Part shown: positions 7,399-11,831 of the stretch, piece after piece
How positions within the stretch are numbered: the first letter of the stretch is position 1
Layout of the letters: every line of letters begins with the position of its first letter
Source of the DNA: an uncultured Actinomycetes bacterium
GTDB lineage: Bacteria; Actinomycetota; Actinomycetes; S36-B12; UBA5976
Direction of reading: 5' to 3'
NCBI GenBank assembly: GCA_903925705.1
Contig: CAIYGJ010000197.1
Span: 1 to 11,831 of the forward strand
DNA length: 11,831 nt
The notes under the pieces: model-generated
Seen by the model: only the letters and a program-made list of their open reading frames with translations
Told to the model about the DNA's origin: nothing
Database searches by the model: none
Position numbers and translations under genes: made by a program

Positions 7399-7441
7399 GA
7401 CTTAAACCTATCTTGACCTATTTATGTCGAGGCAATTTTCA

Positions 7442-9037
7442 CTAGCCAAAGACTCGAACGCCACCAAGCCAGGTGCCAACTACTTTTGCTCTGCGGACTT
7501 GCATTGGCTCCAAGGCATGAACGTCAGAGTTAAGTACGACGATGTCGGCTCGTTTTCCGATTGATAAATCTCCCCACAGGTGTGACTCATTAGCTTGCAC
7601 GGCTGAGCCCATTGTGTAGGCAGTCAATGCTTCATCTAAAGTTAAGCGCTCTTTTGATACCCAACCTTCAGGCGGAAATTCTTCGTCCGTTTGTCGAGTT
7701 ATTGCAACGCCAATACCTTCCATTGGAACCGGGGAAGTAACCGGCCAGTCAGAGCCAAATGAAATCTTGGTGCCACTGCGAAGCAAAGTTGCCATTGGGT
7801 ATTGTCGATCTGCTCGCTCTTGGCCAAGTCGAGGTACAGTCAGCACGACCTGTTCGTTAGCAAGTTGAGCCCACAGTGGTTCAAAGTTTGCGATCACGTC
7901 CAACTCTTTAAAACGCGGCAAATCTGCAGGATCGATCAATTGGGAGTGTGCAATAACTGGGTTAATTAGATTGCCGTGCACATTGCGGGCATTTTCAAAT
8001 GCATCTAAGGCATTTCTAATACCAGCATCACCAATTGCATGGATGTGTGCTTGGAATCCACTTTTAACAACTTCGGCAACAGCTTCGATTAGTTCTTCCC
8101 GACGCCAGTTTGGAATGCCTTTACTTGGGCAATCACAATAATCTTCGAGAACTGCAGCGGTGCCACCCTCAAGAATTCCATCTGCGAAAAACTTAACGGT
8201 ATTTCCGGTAATCCATTCCGGCGCTTCGTTGTTTACGCGATCTCGTCTAGCAACGTTGCTTTCGAGTTTGGTACGCCAGACCCCTTCAGGTTCGGCAAGC
8301 CAAGCTAAGTTAACTCGAAACTTGAGAGCTCCTGCTTTTGCTCCTTGTAGCCAAGTTTCCAAAGTGTCGTCTTCAACCCAAGCGTCTTGTGCCCAAGTAA
8401 CTCCGCAAGCTGAATAGGCATCAGATGCCGCACGTACAACTTGATCCCGTTGCTTGGCATCGAGTTTTGGTAAAAGTTTGTAAACCATATTCCAGGCGCC
8501 CCATTCGCGCAAAGTTCCAAGGACTGTTCCATCTGGGCGCAGAAGTATTTCGCCATCGTGAGGCTGTGGTGTTTCGGGGGTAATGCCAGCAAGTTCTAGC
8601 GCTTTGGTATTGACCCAAGCAGTGTGATAATCCATAGCGCGAAGTACTACCGGACGATCTGGAACTATTTCATCTAGCCACTTAGCATCAAATTCGCCGC
8701 GGGGCGCCAAACTTGGATCGTAGCCTTCACCGCGAACCCAAGGAGCATCGGGATTTTCATCCGCCCAAGTTTTAATCGCTTCTAATAGTTGTTCAAGCTT
8801 TTCTGGTCCGCGCACCGGTGCGAATAAAGTTTCGGTACCGCCGAAAACTGGATGTGCATGGCCATCTCCAAAACCTGGCAACAAAGTTGCACCTTTTAAA
8901 TCAATTTTTTCATCAGCCGCTAGAGCGAGCGCGTCCGCTCCATGGGCGACTATTACACCGTCAGTTGCTGCAATCGCATCCGATGACTCATTTTCATTGA
9001 TCCATACTTTGCCGTTGTGCCAAACGGTTGTAGCCAT
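7442..9037 (-). CDS. Metal-dependent amidohydrolase, YtcJ / N-substituted formamide deformylase type
   Basis: This is a cytoplasmic amidohydrolase-superfamily enzyme (Amidohydro_3 type) that would hydrolyse an amide, formamide or related C-N bond. At 531 residues it has the family's usual length. Metal-site residues are in order: His60 and His62 in GFGDGHAHP, Lys282 in VKFFADG (281-287), His331 and His333 in HIHAIGD, His364 in AHSQ and Asp430 in FGSDWPV. The C-terminal strand returns to the small beta-sandwich (GKRADIVVLN). A good Shine-Dalgarno, AGGGG, lies four bases before the ATG. It is the first gene after a gap with an inverted repeat and is followed closely by the urease-like genes, so it may head their operon. 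Characterised relatives include N-substituted formamide deformylase; most, such as YtcJ, have no proven substrate. It is not related in sequence to the C45-type hydrolase further along. Confidence 0.88.
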   Translation of the reverse strand: MATTVWHNGKVWINENESSDAIAATDGVIVAHGADALALAADEKIDLKGATLLPGFGDGHAHPVFGGTETLFAPVRGPEKLEQLLEAIKTWADENPDAPWVRGEGYDPSLAPRGEFDAKWLDEIVPDRPVVLRAMDYHTAWVNTKALELAGITPETPQPHDGEILLRPDGTVLGTLREWGAWNMVYKLLPKLDAKQRDQVVRAASDAYSACGVTWAQDAWVEDDTLETWLQGAKAGALKFRVNLAWLAEPEGVWRTKLESNVARRDRVNNEAPEWITGNTVKFFADGILEGGTAAVLEDYCDCPSKGIPNWRREELIEAVAEVVKSGFQAHIHAIGDAGIRNALDAFENARNVHGNLINPVIAHSQLIDPADLPRFKELDVIANFEPLWAQLANEQVVLTVPRLGQERADRQYPMATLLRSGTKISFGSDWPVTSPVPMEGIGVAITRQTDEEFPPEGWVSKERLTLDEALTAYTMGSAVQANESHLWGDLSIGKRADIVVLNSDVHALEPMQVRRAKVVGTWLGGVRVFG

Positions 9038-9053
9038 TTTTCCCCTAGATTCG

Positions 9054-9095
9054 TTTCAAAAAATTAATACTTATACCTTTACAGATTTTTTGAAA
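9054..9095. repeat. Perfect 11-bp inverted repeat before the amidohydrolase gene; candidate operator
   Basis: The arms TTTCAAAAAAT (9054-9064) and ATTTTTTGAAA (9085-9095) are exact reverse complements with a 20-base spacer. The repeat lies in the 84-base gap between the reactivase stop and the amidohydrolase start. The spacer holds a minus-strand TATAAG, a five-of-six match to a -10 box. An AT-only stem ending in T residues could also give weak termination of the dehydratase operon. Confidence 0.5.
9070..9075 (-). promoter_or_regulatory. Possible -10 element (TATAAG) for the amidohydrolase-urease operon
   Basis: TATAAG on the minus strand lies 32 bases before the amidohydrolase ATG, inside the spacer of the inverted repeat. 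No convincing -35 hexamer is found 16-18 bases further upstream, so this would be a weak or activator-dependent promoter if real. Confidence 0.25.
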
Positions 9096-9121
9096 TACGG
9101 GGCAGGAATTCAAAGACAAGT

Positions 9122-10765
9122 CTAAATTTGGGAAAGCCCATAGGCAACTGCGTATCTATGGCCAAGTTTCCCTGCGACATTTCCGCGGCCAATTCCTTTA
9201 ATGCCCGGAATGGCTCCGATAACTGGGATTAGTTCATCATCAGCTACAGGTCCGCCGACTACGACAAGATCTAGATCTTTGGGAATTCCAGTTCGGGCTT
9301 CCAAGCTTCTAACTAACCGTGACACATTTAGCCCGATTGCAGCCTGCTTTAGACCCTGGCGCATGATCCGCCATTCGGCAGGCTGCAAGTTCTGCCCGAA
9401 AGTCAGAAAGCCTGCTGGACCTGGCGTAACCAATGAGCCCATTGCCGAAGCGGGGTATGGGGCTGTTTCCGAAACAAAATTCTTACTGCCGTCTTCAGAG
9501 AGCAAAACTTGAGGTGATTCGAGTCTTTGCGCCGGACCACGTTTAATCCAGTCTGCGGCACCTCTTGAAGTATCAAGTGCAAAGGCGACTGCAGCAGTTA
9601 AAAGCTCACCGGCTCCAGCGGCAGATATTTCAACCTCGGAAATCAAATCGATTGTGCCACCTCCGATGTCAAGGATTGCAGCGCCCGATCCAACACCAGG
9701 TGTACTTGTTGCACCTATCCGCGCAGCGAAACTTTCTGATTCCGCAATTTCGACCGGCACTCCAAACAGCGCCGATAAATCAACATCTGAGTTAAAACTA
9801 TGTGGCGAAAGTTGAGCTAGAGCTAAGTCTCTTGTGTGCCCTACTTGTCGCAAGCCACGATCCGCTAAAACTTTTGTGATGTCAAAAGCCCAAATGTCAG
9901 AGGTGCTAATTGGATCTGTAATCGCAATCCTAGAAACATCGCCAATTAGGGAGTTTTCAATTTTGGCAATTGCTTCAAACAGCTCAGTTGTTGTGCCATC
10001 AATCCAATCAATAAAACCGTTATTGGTTTTAGTAGAGATTTGGGTTTCCGAAAAAAGTCCAATTAACGCAGTTCGTTCATTCTTTACCCATCGCACAATT
10101 TCATTCAGTGGACTTGCATCCATTTCGGAAAGATCAAGAGCTGAACGTAGTGCCCAAACATCAGTGGCAATTTTAAGTGAAGAGTTTTGTGGCCTAACTT
10201 CAAGAAAAAGTCTGTGTGCCGTGCGCGCGATTTCTACATCAACACCATCAGCGATAGGAATGTCTGCACTTACACGCTTAGCAACCAACACGGCTTCGTC
10301 ATCGGCGATTACTGCGCCAACTATGTTTGATCCGTTTGCCAACTCTTGATTGATGGCTGCGGCAGCAAACTCGAATCCAACACCACTTGGCACTACTGCG
10401 ATCAAAGAGACTTCACTTATTGCTTCTTGGGTTATCAACCAGGGTTGGCCGATTGCCCAGCCATCACCAACAACACTTTGATGAGCGGTCTTTAAGATTT
10501 GCAACCGACCAGTATCTGGCAATGGTTCGTGAATAGTTGAAGTTAAGGTCTCAACTGGTTGCCATGGGGCTACAACAACCTTTTCAATTGTGAGCTGGTG
10601 TTCGCGCTGCAAACTTTGCAAAAGTGAAACTGCTGCTTTGATTGAGGCTTCCGAACCTTTCATACCTCGAGTAGGTCTGCGATCCCAGGCGATCGGCTCA
10701 CTTCCAGAAGCGATCACGATTTCGGTCGTGGAATTACCAATATCGATTCCAGCAACAAGTCCCAT
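9122..10765 (-). CDS. Diol/glycerol dehydratase reactivase large subunit, DdrA/PduG-like
   Basis: This is a chaperone-like ATPase that releases damaged cobalamin from the B12-dependent dehydratase so that fresh adenosylcobalamin can bind. The actin/Hsp70-like ATPase motifs are visible: phosphate 1 GIDIGNSTTE (residues 6-15), phosphate 2 ILDIGGGTIDLI (364-375), the adenosine-site stretch VVVGGPVADDE (501-511), and the closing GRGNVAGKLGHRYAVAYGL (526-544), which closely resembles the PduG C-terminus. At 547 residues it is about 60 shorter than enteric DdrA/PduG (near 610); the middle part, about residues 185-300, is poorly conserved. The ATG follows the small-subunit stop by five bases without a clear Shine-Dalgarno, so translational coupling is likely. 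The partner subunit DdrB/PduH, which usually follows, is absent here: the next gene is an amidohydrolase. It may lie elsewhere or be dispensable. Confidence 0.87.
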   Translation of the reverse strand: MGLVAGIDIGNSTTEIVIASGSEPIAWDRRPTRGMKGSEASIKAAVSLLQSLQREHQLTIEKVVVAPWQPVETLTSTIHEPLPDTGRLQILKTAHQSVVGDGWAIGQPWLITQEAISEVSLIAVVPSGVGFEFAAAAINQELANGSNIVGAVIADDEAVLVAKRVSADIPIADGVDVEIARTAHRLFLEVRPQNSSLKIATDVWALRSALDLSEMDASPLNEIVRWVKNERTALIGLFSETQISTKTNNGFIDWIDGTTTELFEAIAKIENSLIGDVSRIAITDPISTSDIWAFDITKVLADRGLRQVGHTRDLALAQLSPHSFNSDVDLSALFGVPVEIAESESFAARIGATSTPGVGSGAAILDIGGGTIDLISEVEISAAGAGELLTAAVAFALDTSRGAADWIKRGPAQRLESPQVLLSEDGSKNFVSETAPYPASAMGSLVTPGPAGFLTFGQNLQPAEWRIMRQGLKQAAIGLNVSRLVRSLEARTGIPKDLDLVVVGGPVADDELIPVIGAIPGIKGIGRGNVAGKLGHRYAVAYGLSQI

Positions 10766-10770
10766 ATGAA

Positions 10771-11136
10771 CTATTTTGCTGCTAAACCACGACGAGCATA
10801 AACATCTGCCGCTTGCCTAAATAGCACCGCATTCTTTTCCGCACCATGCTTTGATAACTCGTCAGCAATCTCTAGTAGCTGCGTGGGAGTTGAACGTCCC
10901 GGACGCAAGGCATCGTAGTAACCCATAACTAACTCGTCTGATAGCGAAGTTAGCTCTGCGGCTCGAAGAAAGTTTTCAGCTAATTGTGGATTGCCATTGT
11001 CTCTGGCAACTTGGGCTTGCTTTGCCAAAGTTTCAGGATGGATTCTGACATCGTCGAGAGTAATGTCGCCACGTCGAATTGATTCAACAGTAACTTCAGA
11101 AACATTTTTTCCAGAAAAACCTTTTTGTTCACTCAT
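10771..11136 (-). CDS. pduE: B12-dependent diol/glycerol dehydratase small subunit (PduE-like)
   Basis: This is the small (gamma) subunit of adenosylcobalamin-dependent diol or glycerol dehydratase, which converts 1,2-propanediol to propionaldehyde or glycerol to 3-hydroxypropionaldehyde. The family core is plain: DVRIHPETLAKQAQVARDNG (residues 29-48), NFLRAAELTSLSDE (55-68), YYDALRPGRST (73-83) and LLEIADEL (87-94). At 121 residues it is about 50 shorter than Salmonella PduE. What is missing is the N-terminal extension, which in microcompartment-associated enzymes affects solubility and encapsulation. The ATG is two bases after the TAG of the preceding gene, with a GGAG inside that gene's last codons, so the subunits are co-translated. 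The gene does not itself tell propanediol from glycerol as substrate. Confidence 0.9.
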   Translation of the reverse strand: MSEQKGFSGKNVSEVTVESIRRGDITLDDVRIHPETLAKQAQVARDNGNPQLAENFLRAAELTSLSDELVMGYYDALRPGRSTPTQLLEIADELSKHGAEKNAVLFRQAADVYARRGLAAK

Positions 11137-11138
11137 AA

Positions 11139-11831
11139 CTATCTAAGCTCCATAACTTCAGGCCCATTGCTATTCACGCACTCTCGCTCAATGGCCACTA
11201 GCGATACGACTTTAGTGTGATAGCGCGCTTCGATTGCCTCGTCTGAGTAAGGATTTCTAACCGGTTCAGGAGTGGCGCCCTTGGCATGACGGCCAGCGTT
11301 GATTCCCATCATTCGATAAAGCTCACGGGTAATAGTTGGTGCAACTGAATACAGTTCTAGATTTGCTAGCGGTGCAAGGTCTCTGCGATGAATCAAGGCG
11401 GTACCTTTTGCTTGAAGTCCAACGCTGACTCCTGATCCAGAAAGTCTGGCTGCAGTTAGCCCAATCATTCCTAAATCAAGTGTGTCATTGATTCGAACAA
11501 TTCTTCCTGTGCAACCTTCTTCTTCTAATCCTGCCAGGACTTCTGAGATAGCGTCAGCAAGACTTAATCCAGAGAGTGTGACCCAGATGTTTTTACCAGT
11601 TGCTGGCGAAACTCCAATAACAACATCGCGAGGATCGTAACTCGTCTCAGCAGCCCCAGTTGCAAATATGTTTTTGTGTTCAAAACTCTGTTGCTCTACG
11701 AGTAGGTCGGCAACTGACCGCTGTTGTCGGATTGTGTCGATCTGCGCTTGCCGGGTCGGTGTTGGTTGGTATCCAGTTCCTGGTCCAGAGTATTCATTTG
11801 GATCAGTTACTAATGACAGTACGTTCATGTC
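11139..11831 (-). CDS. Diol/glycerol dehydratase, large-medium subunit fusion (5' end beyond window)
   Basis: This is the C-terminal part of a fused catalytic and medium subunit of B12-dependent diol/glycerol dehydratase. The first roughly 35 visible residues (NVLSLVTDPNEYSGPGTGY) match the end of the large subunit, recalled from Klebsiella PddA as QVLSAVNDVNDYAGPATGY followed by its last 25 or so residues. The chain then runs without a stop through a linker into a medium-subunit domain like PduD: DVVIGVSPA, GLEEEG, RLSGSGVSVGLQAKGT and LAPLANLELYSVAPTITRELYR. The ATG at 11828 is therefore probably an internal methionine, and the frame stays open to the right edge. Large-subunit active-site residues lie outside the window. 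The usual N-terminal targeting helix of PduD cannot be present before the medium domain in this layout, so a free cytoplasmic enzyme is likely. The small subunit starts two bases after this stop. Confidence 0.85.
   Translation of the reverse strand, partial: DMNVLSLVTDPNEYSGPGTGYQPTPTRQAQIDTIRQQRSVADLLVEQQSFEHKNIFATGAAETSYDPRDVVIGVSPATGKNIWVTLSGLSLADAISEVLAGLEEEGCTGRIVRINDTLDLGMIGLTAARLSGSGVSVGLQAKGTALIHRRDLAPLANLELYSVAPTITRELYRMMGINAGRHAKGATPEPVRNPYSDEAIEARYHTKVVSLVAIERECVNSNGPEVMELR

Noticed and set aside
8305..8592. Open frame of 95 codons inside the amidohydrolase gene, same strand in another frame
   Set aside because: It overlaps a well-supported gene fully, shows no recognisable motif and has no sign of its own translation start.
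9834..10349. Plus-strand open frame of 171 codons opposite the reactivase
   Set aside because: It lies antisense to a gene with clear ATPase motifs; the Ser/Ile-rich translation resembles a mirror frame and no family is recognised.
11139..11828. A free-standing medium subunit starting at ATG 11828
   Set aside because: The first residues match the large-subunit C-terminus and the frame is open to the edge, so the Met is taken as internal.

Overview
All eleven genes lie on the minus strand and fill nearly the whole window. The longest gap is 129 bases, and many junctions are 4-base overlaps or a few bases apart. I see no rRNA, tRNA, CRISPR array, insertion sequence or phage gene. Base composition looks mid-to-upper 40s percent GC by eye. 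Dense packing, a fused UreA-UreB subunit and a fused large-medium diol dehydratase subunit suggest an actinomycete (Actinomycetota), possibly a streamlined aquatic one. That placement is inference.

In transcription order (right to left) there are three blocks. (1) 11831-9122 encodes a coenzyme-B12-dependent diol/glycerol dehydratase. It has the tail of a large-medium fusion cut by the window edge, the small subunit, and a DdrA/PduG-type reactivase. (2) 9037-4019 starts after a gap holding a perfect inverted repeat. It encodes a YtcJ/NfdA-type amidohydrolase, a UreA-UreB fusion, a divergent urease alpha subunit and an Ntn-type C45/acyltransferase-family amide hydrolase. (3) After a second gap with an inverted repeat come a DadA-like FAD amine/amino acid dehydrogenase (3951-2701) and, after 129 bases, a polyamine-type ABC transporter: PotA (2571-1504), PotB (1507-584) and the start of PotC (587 to the left edge).

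Blocks 2 and 3 look like an organic-nitrogen pathway: import of a cationic amine or related compound, C-N bond hydrolysis by up to three unrelated hydrolases, and oxidative deamination. The main point of interest is the urease-like enzyme. It keeps every nickel ligand and the carbamylated lysine. However, the substrate-pocket alanines, the flap cysteine and a conserved Gly/Thr-rich loop are changed, and no urease accessory gene is present. It may act on something other than urea. The dehydratase block has no visible microcompartment targeting and no DdrB gene beside its reactivase.
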